From positions 312,501 to 376,500 of the forward strand of contig NZ_NIWU01000003.1 of the NCBI RefSeq assembly GCF_002236105.1: DNA of 64,000 bases, given 5' to 3'. Positions 55,278 through 64,000 of the stretch are shown in pieces; positions within the stretch are counted from its first letter, which is position 1; each line of letters opens with the position of its first letter. Made by a program: the position numbers and the translations under genes. The notes beneath the pieces were generated by a model, which saw nothing but the letters and a program-made list of their open reading frames with translations, searched no databases and was not told where the DNA came from. Source of the DNA: Pseudomonas umsongensis (GTDB lineage Bacteria > Pseudomonadota > Gammaproteobacteria > Pseudomonadales > Pseudomonadaceae).

Positions 55278-56390
55278 ATGAAGGCATTAGGAAAAAAGCT
55301 TGCTGGCAAGACTCTCCTCGCCATGTCCCTGATGGGCATTATGGCGGGTGCGGTCCAGGCGGACGACAAGGTGTTGCACGTCTATAACTGGTCCGACTAC
55401 ATCGCTCCGGACACGATCAAGAAGTTTGAAGACGAGTCTGGGATCAAAGTGGTCTACGACGTCTTCGACAGTAATGAAACCCTCGAAGCCAAGTTGCTGG
55501 CAGGCAAGTCCGGTTATGACATCGTCGTACCGTCGAACAACTTCCTGGCCAAGCAGATCAAGGCTGGCGTCTACCAGAAGCTGGACAAGTCCAAGCTGCC
55601 AAACTGGAAAAACCTGAACACCGACTTGCTCAAGGCGGTATCGGTGAGCGACCCGGGTAACGAGCACGCCTTCCCTTACATGTGGGGTTCGATCGGCATC
55701 GGCTTCAACGCCGAGAAGGTCAAGGCTGCACTGGGCGCCGATGCGCCGACCAATTCCTGGGATCTGCTGTTCAAACCGGAAAACGCCGCCAAGTTGAAGT
55801 CGTGCGGTATCAGTTTCCTCGATTCGCCTACCGAGATGATTCCGGTGGCGTTGCATTACCTGGGCTATCCAACCGACAGCCAGGACAAGAAACAACTGGC
55901 CGAAGCCGAAGCACTGTTCCTGAAAATCCGTCCTTCGGTAGGCTACTTCCACTCGTCCAAGTACATCTCCGACCTGGCCAACGGCAACATCTGCGTGGCC
56001 GTGGGTTACTCGGGCGACATCTACCAGGCCAAGGCGCGTGCCGCCGAAGCCGGTGACAAAGTGAAAGTCAGCTACAACATTCCAAAAGAAGGTGCTGGCA
56101 GCTTCTACGACATGGTCGCCATCCCTAAAGATGCCGAAAACGTCGAAGGCGCCTACAAGTTCATGACCTTCCTGCAGAAGCCGGAAATCATGGCTGAAAT
56201 CACCAACGCCGTGCGTTTCCCGAACGGTAACGCGGCCGCCACGCCATTGGTTGATAAAGAAATCACCGCCGACCCAGGCATCTACCCGCCAGCGGACGTG
56301 CTGGCCAAGCTGTACGCGATTGCCGACTTGCCGGCCGCGACCCAGCGGATCCTGACTCGCAGCTGGACCAAGATCAAATCCGGTAAATAA
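55278..56390 (+). CDS. spuD: Putrescine-binding protein
   Basis: A 370-residue periplasmic PotF-type protein. The Sec signal ends at VQA (about residue 28), followed by KVLHVYNWSDYIAPDTIKKF. The WSDY and later aromatic/acidic residues line the diamine site. It is a near paralog of SpuE. By order it should be SpuD, which in P. aeruginosa binds putrescine. Confidence 0.92.
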   Translation: MKALGKKLAGKTLLAMSLMGIMAGAVQADDKVLHVYNWSDYIAPDTIKKFEDESGIKVVYDVFDSNETLEAKLLAGKSGYDIVVPSNNFLAKQIKAGVYQKLDKSKLPNWKNLNTDLLKAVSVSDPGNEHAFPYMWGSIGIGFNAEKVKAALGADAPTNSWDLLFKPENAAKLKSCGISFLDSPTEMIPVALHYLGYPTDSQDKKQLAEAEALFLKIRPSVGYFHSSKYISDLANGNICVAVGYSGDIYQAKARAAEAGDKVKVSYNIPKEGAGSFYDMVAIPKDAENVEGAYKFMTFLQKPEIMAEITNAVRFPNGNAAATPLVDKEITADPGIYPPADVLAKLYAIADLPAATQRILTRSWTKIKSGK

Positions 56391-56408
56391 GCCGGTTTGA
56401 TGCAACAA

Positions 56409-56443
56409 CCTGTTGTTGCCACCTGCGCGGCGGCAACAACAGG
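56409..56443 (+). other. Perfect 12-bp hairpin between spuD and spuE
   Basis: CCTGTTGTTGCC and GGCAACAACAGG around an 11-base loop, 18 bases past spuD. There is no T-run, so it is more likely an mRNA-stabilising or processing hairpin than a terminator. Confidence 0.7.
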
Positions 56444-56578
56444 ATCAATTAAATGACAGAAAGTTTTGCTGGAACGGTTTTTCGAGGGTAAGTTGCGCGC
56501 CGGTTTTGTTGTAAGGCAGCCATGGCTGTCATGTAACGCGGGGCAACTTGAGCCCAACTCATTTTAGAGGACCTCCAC

Positions 56579-57676
56579 TTGCCTATTTTTTCTTTGTTGC
56601 GCAATGCCATGCTGGTCGCTGCCGGGTTGACGCTTGTCGTCAATGTTCAGGCTGCCGGCACCGTGCATATTTATAACTGGTCGGATTACATCGGCGAGAC
56701 CACCCTGGCCGACTTCCAGAAAGAGACCGGTATCAAACCGGTTTATGACGTATTCGATTCCAACGAAACCCTGGAAGGCAAGTTGCTGGCCGGGCGTACC
56801 GGTTATGACGTGGTCGTGCCGTCCAACCACTTCCTCGGCAAACAGATCAAGGCAGGTGCTTTCCAGAAGCTCGACAAATCGAAGTTGCCGAACTATTCGA
56901 ACCTCGATCCGGTGCTGCTCAAGCGCCTGGAGCAAAACGATCCGGGTAACCTGTACGCCGTGCCGTACCTGTGGGGTACCAACGGCATCGGTTACAACCC
57001 CGAAAAGGTCAAGGCTGCGCTGGGCGTCGACAAGATCGATTCCTGGGCGGCGGTCTTTGAGCCGGAGAACATCAAGAAGCTGCAAAGCTGCGGCGTGGCG
57101 TTCCTCGATTCCGCCGATGAAATGATGCCGACGGTCCTCAACTACATGGGCCTGGATGCTAATAGCACCAACCCCGAAGACTACAAAAAAGCCGAAGCCA
57201 AGTTGCTGGCGGTTCGGCCTTACGTGACTTACTTCCACTCCTCCAAATACATCGCGGACCTGGCCAACGGCGATATCTGCGTGGCCATCGGTTTCTCCGG
57301 TGACATGTTCCAGGCCCGCAACCGCGCGGCCGAAGCGAAGAAGGGCGTGGACATCGCCTATTCGATTCCCAAGGAAGGCGGTGCGCTGTGGTTCGACATG
57401 CTGGCGATTCCGAAGGATTCGGCCAACGTCAAGGAAGCGCACGCGTTCATCAACTATTTGCTGAAACCTGAGGTGATTGCCCAGGTCAGTGATTACGTCG
57501 GCTACGCCAACCCTAACCCCGGGTCGGACAAACTGATGGAACAGTCCATTCGCACCGACGAAGCGGTTTATCCACCGCAAGCGGTACTCGACAAGACCTA
57601 CGTGTCCATCGAGTTACCACCAAACATACAACGTTTGATGACCCGCAGCTGGACCAAGGTCAAGTCGGGTAAATAG
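56579..57676 (+). CDS. spuE: Spermidine-binding protein
   Basis: A 365-residue PotF-type periplasmic protein beginning with TTG at 56579 (GAGG eight bases upstream). ATG at 56609 would leave too short a signal. The signal ends near VQA (about residue 23). HIYNWSDYIGETTLADFQ follows. By order and similarity this is SpuE, the spermidine binder. Confidence 0.9.
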   Translation: MPIFSLLRNAMLVAAGLTLVVNVQAAGTVHIYNWSDYIGETTLADFQKETGIKPVYDVFDSNETLEGKLLAGRTGYDVVVPSNHFLGKQIKAGAFQKLDKSKLPNYSNLDPVLLKRLEQNDPGNLYAVPYLWGTNGIGYNPEKVKAALGVDKIDSWAAVFEPENIKKLQSCGVAFLDSADEMMPTVLNYMGLDANSTNPEDYKKAEAKLLAVRPYVTYFHSSKYIADLANGDICVAIGFSGDMFQARNRAAEAKKGVDIAYSIPKEGGALWFDMLAIPKDSANVKEAHAFINYLLKPEVIAQVSDYVGYANPNPGSDKLMEQSIRTDEAVYPPQAVLDKTYVSIELPPNIQRLMTRSWTKVKSGK

Positions 57677-57748
57677 CTTCAAGGCTCAAACTATCCAAGG
57701 TTGGCTCACCTTGAGCGAACTGCACTCTTTTTGTTGGGAGTTTCGTAA

Positions 57749-58891
57749 ATGGCAGTTGCCTCCGGCGCCTATAAGAAAGCCCTCGAGGGCGACCAGACAC
57801 CTAAACAGGTGCTGGTCAAAATCGACCGGGTCACGAAGAAGTTCGACGAGACGATTGCCGTGGACGACGTGTCCCTGGAAATCAAGAAAGGCGAGATTTT
57901 CGCCCTGCTCGGCGGTTCGGGATCGGGCAAATCCACCCTGCTGCGCATGCTCGCCGGCTTCGAACGACCGACTGAAGGGCGGATCTTCCTCGACGGCGTG
58001 GACATCACTGACATGCCGCCGTACGAGCGGCCGATCAACATGATGTTCCAGTCTTACGCCCTGTTCCCGCACATGACCGTGGCGCAGAACATCGCCTTCG
58101 GCCTCAAGCAGGACAAACTGCCCGCCGCTGAGATCGATGCGCGCGTGGCCGATATGCTCAAGCTGGTTCAGATGACCCAGTACGCCAAGCGCAAGCCGCA
58201 TCAGTTGTCCGGTGGCCAGCGCCAGCGTGTGGCCCTGGCCCGTTCGCTGGCCAAGCGTCCAAAGCTGCTGCTGCTCGACGAACCGATGGGCGCGCTGGAT
58301 AAAAAACTGCGTTCGCAAATGCAGCTGGAGCTGGTCGAGATCATCGAGCGCGTTGGCGTGACCTGCGTGATGGTGACCCACGACCAGGAAGAGGCCATGA
58401 CCATGGCCGAGCGCATCGCGATCATGCACCTGGGCTGGATCGCCCAGATCGGCAGCCCGATCGACATCTACGAAACCCCGACCAGCCGCCTGGTCTGCGA
58501 ATTCATCGGCAACGTCAACATCTTCGACGGTGAAGTGATCGACGACGCCGAGGGCCACGCGATCATCACCTGCAAGGACCTCGACCGGAAGATCTATGTG
58601 GGCCATGGCATCAGCACCTCGGTGCAGGACAAATCCGTGACCTATGCGATCCGTCCGGAAAAGCTGCTCGTGACCCCGACCATGCCGACCTGTGAATACA
58701 ACTGGTCCAGCGGCAAAGTGCACGACATCGCCTACCTCGGTGGTCACTCGGTGTTCTACGTCGAACTGCCGAGCGGCAAGATCGTCCAGTCGTTCGTCGC
58801 CAACGCCGAGCGCCGTGGCCAGCGACCAACCTGGGGTGACCAGGTGTACGTGTATTGGGAAGACGATAGCGGCGTGGTACTTCGCTCATGA
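57749..58891 (+). CDS. spuF: Polyamine ABC transporter, ATP-binding protein
   Basis: A 380-residue PotA/PotG-type ATPase. Walker A GGSGSGKST (~residue 55), signature LSGGQRQR, Walker B LLLLDEPMGALD, THDQEEA. A C-terminal TOBE-like domain (~270-380) follows. It overlaps spuG by four bases. Confidence 0.94.
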   Translation: MAVASGAYKKALEGDQTPKQVLVKIDRVTKKFDETIAVDDVSLEIKKGEIFALLGGSGSGKSTLLRMLAGFERPTEGRIFLDGVDITDMPPYERPINMMFQSYALFPHMTVAQNIAFGLKQDKLPAAEIDARVADMLKLVQMTQYAKRKPHQLSGGQRQRVALARSLAKRPKLLLLDEPMGALDKKLRSQMQLELVEIIERVGVTCVMVTHDQEEAMTMAERIAIMHLGWIAQIGSPIDIYETPTSRLVCEFIGNVNIFDGEVIDDAEGHAIITCKDLDRKIYVGHGISTSVQDKSVTYAIRPEKLLVTPTMPTCEYNWSSGKVHDIAYLGGHSVFYVELPSGKIVQSFVANAERRGQRPTWGDQVYVYWEDDSGVVLRS

Positions 58892-59808
58892 ACATGCGCA
58901 AATTCAAACGCCGCCTCAATCGAATAATTCCCGGTGGCCGCCAGCTGGTCATCGGGGTTCCCTTCATCTGGCTGTTCCTGTTCTTCATGTTGCCGTTCTT
59001 CATCGTCCTGAAGATCAGCTTCGCCGAAGCCGACGTGGCCATCCCGCCGTACACCGAGATCTACAGCTACGCCGAACAGAAACTGCAGGTGCTGCTGAAC
59101 CTGGGCAACTACGTGATGCTCGGCGACGACGAGTTGTACATCGCCGCTTACCTCGGCTCGTTGAAGATGGCACTCTTCAGCACCATCCTCTGCCTGCTGA
59201 TCGGCTACCCGATGGCCTACGCCATCGCCAGTGCCCGCAAAGAGCTGCAAACGGTGCTGGTTCTGCTGATCATGATGCCGACCTGGACCGCGATCCTGAT
59301 CCGCGTCTATGCGTGGATGGGCATCCTCAGCAACAACGGCCTGCTCAACGGTTTCCTGATGACCATGGGCTGGATCAGTGAGCCGCTGCAGATCCTCAAC
59401 ACCAACCTCGCCGTGTACATCGGCGTGGTGTATTCGTACCTGCCGTTCATGATCCTGCCGCTGTACGCCAACCTGGTGAAACACGACACCAGCCTGCTGG
59501 AAGCCGCGTCGGACCTCGGTTCGAGCACCTTCAACAGCTTCTGGAAGATCACCGTGCCGCTGTCGAAAAACGGCATCATCGCCGGCTGCATGCTGGTGTT
59601 CATCCCGGTGGTGGGCGAGTTCGTGATCCCGGAACTGCTTGGCGGTCCGGAGACCCTGATGATCGGTAAAGTGCTCTGGCAAGAGTTCTTCAACAACCGT
59701 GACTGGCCGGTGGCATCCGCCCTGGCAGTGGTGATGCTGGCGATCCTGATTGTGCCGATCATCCTGTTCAACCGCAGTCAGGCCAAGGAAATGGAGGGTA
59801 AAGAATGA
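58888..59808 (+). CDS. spuG: Polyamine ABC transporter permease
   Basis: A 306-residue PotH/PotB-type permease with six membrane segments and the loop SLLEAASDLGSSTFNSFWKI. It is coupled by four-base overlaps on both sides. Confidence 0.94.
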   Translation: MNMRKFKRRLNRIIPGGRQLVIGVPFIWLFLFFMLPFFIVLKISFAEADVAIPPYTEIYSYAEQKLQVLLNLGNYVMLGDDELYIAAYLGSLKMALFSTILCLLIGYPMAYAIASARKELQTVLVLLIMMPTWTAILIRVYAWMGILSNNGLLNGFLMTMGWISEPLQILNTNLAVYIGVVYSYLPFMILPLYANLVKHDTSLLEAASDLGSSTFNSFWKITVPLSKNGIIAGCMLVFIPVVGEFVIPELLGGPETLMIGKVLWQEFFNNRDWPVASALAVVMLAILIVPIILFNRSQAKEMEGKE

Positions 59809-60692
59809 AACGCTTCCGTTTCTCCAGCCTGATGCTGGTACTGGGTCTGTTGTTCATCTATCTGCCGATGCTGATCCTGGTGATCTACTCCTTCAACGCC
59901 TCGAAGCTGGTGACGGTGTGGGGCGGCTGGTCGATCAAGTGGTACGTCGGCCTGATGGACAACACCCAACTGATGGGCTCGGTGGTGCGTTCGCTGGAAA
60001 TCGCCTGCTACACGGCGGTGGCGGCAGTCGCACTGGGAACGCTAGCCGCGTTCGTCCTGACCCGCATCACCCACTTCAAGGGCCGTACGCTGTTCGGCGG
60101 CCTGGTCACCGCGCCGCTGGTGATGCCGGAAGTGATCACCGGTCTGTCGCTGTTGCTGCTGTTCGTGGCCATGGCACAGATGATCGGCTGGCCGCAGGAG
60201 CGTGGCATCGTGACGATCTGGATCGCCCACACCACGTTCTGTGCGGCGTATGTGGCGGTGGTGGTGTCGGCGCGCTTGCGTGAACTGGACCTGTCCATCG
60301 AAGAAGCGGCCATGGACCTCGGTGCGCGGCCATGGAAGGTGTTCTTCCTGATCACCATCCCGATGATCGCGCCATCCCTGGGCGCCGGCGGCATGATGTC
60401 GTTTGCCCTGTCGCTGGATGACCTGGTGTTGGCGAGCTTCGTGTCGGGCCCGGGTTCCACGACCTTGCCGATGGAAGTGTTCTCGGCGGTGCGCCTGGGC
60501 GTGAAGCCCGAGATCAACGCCGTGGCCAGCCTGATCCTGCTGGCAGTGTCGCTGATGACGTTCCTGGTCTGGTTCTTCAGCCGTCGCGCCGAAGAAGCGC
60601 GCAAGCGTGCGATCCAGCAAGCCATCGAAGAAAGCGCTGCCGATTCGTGGAAGCAACCGGACGTGCGTCGCGCGCAGCCGGAAGCGGCGTGA
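59805..60692 (+). CDS. spuH: Polyamine ABC transporter permease
   Basis: A 295-residue PotI/PotC-type permease with about six membrane segments and the EAA loop SIEEAAMDLGARPWKVFFLI. Last gene of the spu operon. A family C hairpin follows. Confidence 0.94.
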   Translation: MKRFRFSSLMLVLGLLFIYLPMLILVIYSFNASKLVTVWGGWSIKWYVGLMDNTQLMGSVVRSLEIACYTAVAAVALGTLAAFVLTRITHFKGRTLFGGLVTAPLVMPEVITGLSLLLLFVAMAQMIGWPQERGIVTIWIAHTTFCAAYVAVVVSARLRELDLSIEEAAMDLGARPWKVFFLITIPMIAPSLGAGGMMSFALSLDDLVLASFVSGPGSTTLPMEVFSAVRLGVKPEINAVASLILLAVSLMTFLVWFFSRRAEEARKRAIQQAIEESAADSWKQPDVRRAQPEAA

Positions 60693-60737
60693 GTCTTAAA
60701 TCGGGTTGACCACAATCCTGTGACCAACCCAAATCTA

Positions 60738-60830
60738 ATGTGGGAGCGGGCTTGCTCGCGAAAGCGGAGTGTCAGTCACGAATATGTGGACTGACACTCC
60801 CTCTTCGCGAGCAAGCCCGCTCCCACATTT
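60738..60830. repeat. Extragenic palindrome, family C (copy 5)
   Basis: AATGTGGGAGCGGGCTTGCT and its complement, with GTGTCAGT/ACTGACAC inner arms. The whole 93 bases can fold as one hairpin. Confidence 0.9.
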
Positions 60831-60833
60831 GCT

Positions 60834-61126
60834 TTAGGCAACCCAAGGGGATTGGCGAATGACTTCGACAAAATTCATCGGCTTGAACCCCGGTTCCTGA
60901 TCTATCAAGACATCGGTCTTCACATTGCCGAACGTGGTCTGCGGACGATGGTGCAAGCCGTCGGCAAAGGCGCAGATGATGCACTCCTTGAACCCTTCGC
61001 CCCGTGGATGCGCATGCACCACCGCTTCACGCTGCACGGTGGAAACGCTGCGTAGTCCATGCCCAGCACATCCATTTCAACGCCAGCGGTCACCAGCGCC
61101 ACGGTCGGCCGCAGGTGTTGCGGCAC
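60834..61126 (-). pseudogene. HD-domain phosphohydrolase, 3' fragment with frameshift
   Basis: Minus strand. VALVTAGVEMDVLGMDYAAF reads in one frame to about 61040. QREAVVHAHPRGEGFKECII and FADGLHHRPQTTFGNVKTDV read in another to the stop at 60834. Together they match the last third of HD-domain proteins of the cyanamide-hydratase type. The N-terminal HD metal site is missing and a one-base shift lies at 61039-61042. Upstream the sequence switches to an AraC fragment. Confidence 0.7.
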
Positions 61127-61129
61127 GCC

Positions 61130-61284
61130 CGGCGTGGGTGATGCTGGAAAGCACCCGCGCGCCGCTCAAGACCGTGGCTTACCAGTGCGGTTTCCGCGAT
61201 GCCCAGCACATGCGCAGCGTGTTCAACCGCAGGCTGGTGGTGACGCCCCAGCAGTTCAGGCAGAATTTTTCGGCGATGGTTTGA
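61130..61284 (+). pseudogene. AraC/GlxA-family regulator, 3' fragment
   Basis: The last ~50 codons keep the second HTH of an AraC-type regulator (LESTRAPLKTVAYQCGFRDA, then QHMRSVFNRRLVVTPQQF). All upstream domains are missing, and the sequence before 61130 belongs to the opposite-strand HD fragment. It is a deletion remnant. Confidence 0.75.
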
Positions 61285-61302
61285 GCCATTTATTCTTGAG
61301 GA

Positions 61303-61377
61303 CCTCTTCGCGAGCAGGCTCGCTCCCACAGGTGACCGAGTGTCCTCTAATGTGGGAGCGAGCCTGCTCGCGAAGAC
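61303..61377. repeat. Extragenic palindrome, family C (copy 6)
   Basis: CTTCGCGAGCAGGCTCGCTCCC and, ~25 bases on, its complement, between the AraC remnant and the acylase gene (convergent). Confidence 0.88.
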
Positions 61378-61398
61378 GTCAGCCCGACCAATGAAAAT

Positions 61399-63810
61399 CT
61401 ATTGCCCGGACCGCGCTGGCAGCAACTTCAACGTACTGCGCGTATTCGCCGTCACCTCTTCATCATTGAGATGCGCCTGAAAGTAAATCCCCTCGATATA
61501 CGCCTCAGCCTGATCGTCAAAGTGTTTGTCGAACGGCACGCCACTCTGGCCGACCGGGTTGACCGTCAAACTGTGCGCCGGATCGGCGAAGTCGATCAGG
61601 CGCCGGGTCGATGGGCCGTACGTCACCGGCCACGGTGCCGGGCCGATCTTGGCCGACAGGTTGTTCGGCACTTCATGGGTGCCCGGAGCCGCGAACGGAC
61701 CGATATTGAAGATCCGATCCAATGGCTTTTGCTGCCCCAGCGGGTGGCCATGGGTCAGCGTGTGCGCCTTGCCCCATTGCCATTGCGAGGAATCGGCACC
61801 CAGGGTGGCCTTGAGGTGGGCGATGCTGGCAAGCCACGCGACCTTGACGGTGTCGGCGCGGGTTTCCTTGCCGAGGGTATTACGGTTGTCCCACCACGGT
61901 GAATCCGCCGTCGCTGCCAGGCGCGGCAGGGCGGCATCGATCACCCGGGTCGAGAGCAGCGTTTCGAAGAAGTCATTGCCCAGTTCGTCATGCATCGCCG
62001 CGTCAGCCAGGTTGAACAGGAGCTGGTTGAACAGCGTCGCGCTGGTGGACTCCAGCGGGTAGTCGCCTTGCCACTGGGCCAGTTGCTCCACCAGCTTGAG
62101 CTCTGCAGGGTCGCTGACCACTTCGCGCAGGGTCGGTAGGAGTGGCGCCAGCAGGCGCGTGCCGTAGGCGGTGGTGGTGCCCAGTTGCAGCTTCTGGCTA
62201 CTGTCCAGATCCCACTTGACGTTCTTGTCGCTGAGCTGGCGATTGAGCTGCTGGCCTCGATCGGCGAGGTTGTAATAACCGGGGATCTCCATTCCCGTCG
62301 GCGACAACGGCTGGAAGTTGGCCGAGACGATATAGCCCCGTACCGGGTTCTCTTCCTGCGGGTTGGCGCTGAACGGATAGAAGCCGTCCTTGTCGGCATC
62401 GCTGGTACTGCCATCGAGGATAAACCACGGCAGCACCCCGGCCGGGCGCTTGGGCAATTGCGCTGCAGCCCACCAGCCGATATCACCCTTGGCATTGGCC
62501 CAGACGATGTTCAGGCCGGGAGCCTGGACCTTGGCGGCAGCGCCACGGGCCTTGGCCAGGGTGTCAGCACGGTTGAGTTGGTAGAAGCCTTCGATGATCG
62601 GGTTCTGGCTTTCGAGAAAGCCCCACCACATGGCGATCGGCGTTTTGCCGACGCTCTTGCCCAGCGCGTCGTTGACGATCGGGCCATGGGGTGACTGGCG
62701 CAGCGTCAGGGTGACCGGTGCCTGGCCCTTGACCGCGATCTGTTGTTCGCTGCTGACCATGTCCACCCACTTGCCGCGATACCAGACCTGATTCGGATTG
62801 TCCGGATTGACCTTTTCGGCAATCAGGTCGAGATCGTCGTTCTGGAACATGGTGATGCTCCAGCCGAAGTCTCGGTTCATGCCCAGTGAGGCGAACGGCA
62901 TCAGGGCCTGGTAATGGCCATAGAGCTCGAAGCCCGGTGCCGAAAGCTGCGCTTCGTACCATACCGACGGTGCGGAAAAACGGATGTGGGGGTCTCCGGC
63001 CAGCAGCGGCTTGCCGCTTTTGGTGCGGTTGCCGGCAACCGCCCACGCATTGCTGCCCTCGAACTGCGGCAAGCCATTGTCGGCCAGGGCCTGTTCGCTC
63101 AGGCGGGCGAGGGCGTTGAGGTCTTTCCAGTCGGTGCTGGCGAGGGGCGACGGGGCCGCGCTGGGTCGGGTCGCCAGCACGCCCTTGGCCTGCCAGTCGA
63201 GATCGAAGACGCTCAGATAGCCGGCGCCCAATTGATCACGCACGTAGGTCAGCAGCGGTTCGGTGCGAAACGCCGCCGCAAAACTGTAGGCCATGTAGCC
63301 AGCGATGCTGATGGTGTCCTGCGCCGTGAACGGGCGCTTGGTTATGCCCAGCACATCGAACTCGACGGGTTTGGCGTGACCGTCCTGGTACTGGTTGATG
63401 CCGTCCAGGTAAGCCTGCAGGGCAAGGAAGGCGGGCGATTGCTTGTCCATGTTCGCCAGATAGGTTTCGGCGCGTTCGCGAATGCGCAGGCTGCGCATCA
63501 ACTTGTCGGTGTCGAGCAGTTTCGGTCCGAGCACCTCGGCCAGTTCGCCCCGGGCAAGGCGACGCAAAACCTCCATCTGGAACAACCGATCCTGGGCATG
63601 GACATAGCCGAGGGCGCGGTACAGGTCGGTTTCGTTGTCGGCGCGGATGTGCGGGATACCGCGCTCGTCATAGCGCACGGTGACCGAACCTTGCAGGTGC
63701 TGCAGTTCCACCATGCCCTGGCGTGATGGCTGCTTGCTGTAGACGTACCAACCGGCGCCGACGGCGAGCGCGACGATCAGCAAACCGAGCGCGGTCAGGC
63801 TACGTTTCAT
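61399..63810 (-). CDS. hacB: Penicillin/AHL acylase (HacB-like)
   Basis: An 803-residue Ntn-hydrolase. A signal anchor (residues ~5-23) is followed by the alpha chain. The catalytic serine that becomes the beta-chain N-terminus is Ser253 in EGSNAWAVAG. It should be autocleaved in the periplasm and hydrolyse acyl amides such as long-chain acyl-homoserine lactones. It lies after the spu cluster, as hacB (PA0305) does in P. aeruginosa by my recollection. AAGGAG is upstream of ATG. Substrate range cannot be read from sequence. Confidence 0.88.
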   Translation of the reverse strand: MKRSLTALGLLIVALAVGAGWYVYSKQPSRQGMVELQHLQGSVTVRYDERGIPHIRADNETDLYRALGYVHAQDRLFQMEVLRRLARGELAEVLGPKLLDTDKLMRSLRIRERAETYLANMDKQSPAFLALQAYLDGINQYQDGHAKPVEFDVLGITKRPFTAQDTISIAGYMAYSFAAAFRTEPLLTYVRDQLGAGYLSVFDLDWQAKGVLATRPSAAPSPLASTDWKDLNALARLSEQALADNGLPQFEGSNAWAVAGNRTKSGKPLLAGDPHIRFSAPSVWYEAQLSAPGFELYGHYQALMPFASLGMNRDFGWSITMFQNDDLDLIAEKVNPDNPNQVWYRGKWVDMVSSEQQIAVKGQAPVTLTLRQSPHGPIVNDALGKSVGKTPIAMWWGFLESQNPIIEGFYQLNRADTLAKARGAAAKVQAPGLNIVWANAKGDIGWWAAAQLPKRPAGVLPWFILDGSTSDADKDGFYPFSANPQEENPVRGYIVSANFQPLSPTGMEIPGYYNLADRGQQLNRQLSDKNVKWDLDSSQKLQLGTTTAYGTRLLAPLLPTLREVVSDPAELKLVEQLAQWQGDYPLESTSATLFNQLLFNLADAAMHDELGNDFFETLLSTRVIDAALPRLAATADSPWWDNRNTLGKETRADTVKVAWLASIAHLKATLGADSSQWQWGKAHTLTHGHPLGQQKPLDRIFNIGPFAAPGTHEVPNNLSAKIGPAPWPVTYGPSTRRLIDFADPAHSLTVNPVGQSGVPFDKHFDDQAEAYIEGIYFQAHLNDEEVTANTRSTLKLLPARSGQ

Positions 63811-64000
63811 GGTGACTCCTTATTGTTATGTGTGACAGCAATTCCCTGGCGAGACTGTTTAACACGACAAGCCGGTTTGGCCCATCGCCCGTAGGAGGGA
63901 TTCTCGTTTGCTGCCTGCGTTAACTCGTCGGGACGACGGGCCACGGGCAGTAACACCCCACGGCCAGTGTGTGCGTGGCACTCACTTCGCGGCCTTCGTT
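63811..64000. other. Right end of window, no gene called
   Basis: The 190 bases upstream of the acylase gene carry its ribosome-binding site and probable promoter. No coding signal or recognisable repeat was seen. Confidence 0.5.

Noticed and set aside
63811..64000. Start or end of another gene at the right edge
   Set aside because: No frame with family resemblance or ribosome-binding site could be supported in 190 bases.

Overview
The window is chromosomal DNA of a Pseudomonas, most likely of the P. fluorescens complex. I infer this from the GC-rich codon use, the gene order (ppk-ppx, trxA-rho, zapA-6S RNA-ygfA, pepP-ubiH-ubiI, argE/argA and the spu polyamine cluster, matching P. aeruginosa order as I recall it), the OprD-type porins, and many short Pseudomonas-type extragenic palindromes. 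No prophage, insertion sequence, CRISPR array, rRNA or tRNA was seen. The content is mostly core metabolism and transport.

Layout. 1-2650: 3' part of ppk convergent with ppx (polyphosphate synthesis and breakdown). 2831-6642: a polar amino-acid ABC transporter, divergent from an FCD-type GntR regulator. 6764-11177: trxA, rho, ubiD and a ferredoxin-reductase-like enzyme. 11480-16566: ChaC-like cyclotransferase, a glpT interrupted by a one-base frameshift, a periplasmic TonB-C protein, a quinone oxidoreductase, a FliL-like protein and an EVE-domain protein. 16762-18400: a 51-residue membrane peptide, ygfA, 6S RNA, zapA and a ZapB-like coiled coil. 18589-23396: YgfB family, pepP, ubiH, a hotdog-fold protein and ubiI. 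23617-26376: ferric-iron ABC binding protein and fused permease. 26532-31182: glycine cleavage gcvT, gcvH, gcvP. 31329-38753: DUF2388 protein, a lone GspE/PilB-type ATPase, a small unknown protein, an Lrp regulator, a CYTH-CHAD protein, argE and argA. 38902-49293: a sulfur-scavenging island (TauA-like binding protein, two tandem porins, 1-Cys peroxiredoxin LsfA, ssuEADCBF). 49413-60692: TetR regulator and the polyamine uptake and catabolism cluster (spuI, a degraded spuA, spuB, spuC, spuD-H). 60834-61284: decayed fragments of an HD-domain gene and an AraC-type regulator. 61399-63810: a penicillin/AHL acylase like HacB.

How the genes work together. The sulfur island pairs outer-membrane entry (porins), periplasmic capture (TauA-like, SsuA), inner-membrane transport (SsuBC), FMNH2-dependent desulfonation (SsuED) and peroxide protection (LsfA). 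Four of its promoter regions share an ATTCCTAAA-type element not explained by any gene. The spu genes import putrescine and spermidine and feed them into gamma-glutamylation and transamination, but the amidohydrolase step normally given by SpuA looks lost at this locus.

The most notable non-gene structure is a set of four palindromic repeat families (17 elements), nearly all at gene 3' ends. Two of these elements supply the stop codon of the adjacent gene. Three loci show decay: glpT, spuA and the HD/AraC pair.
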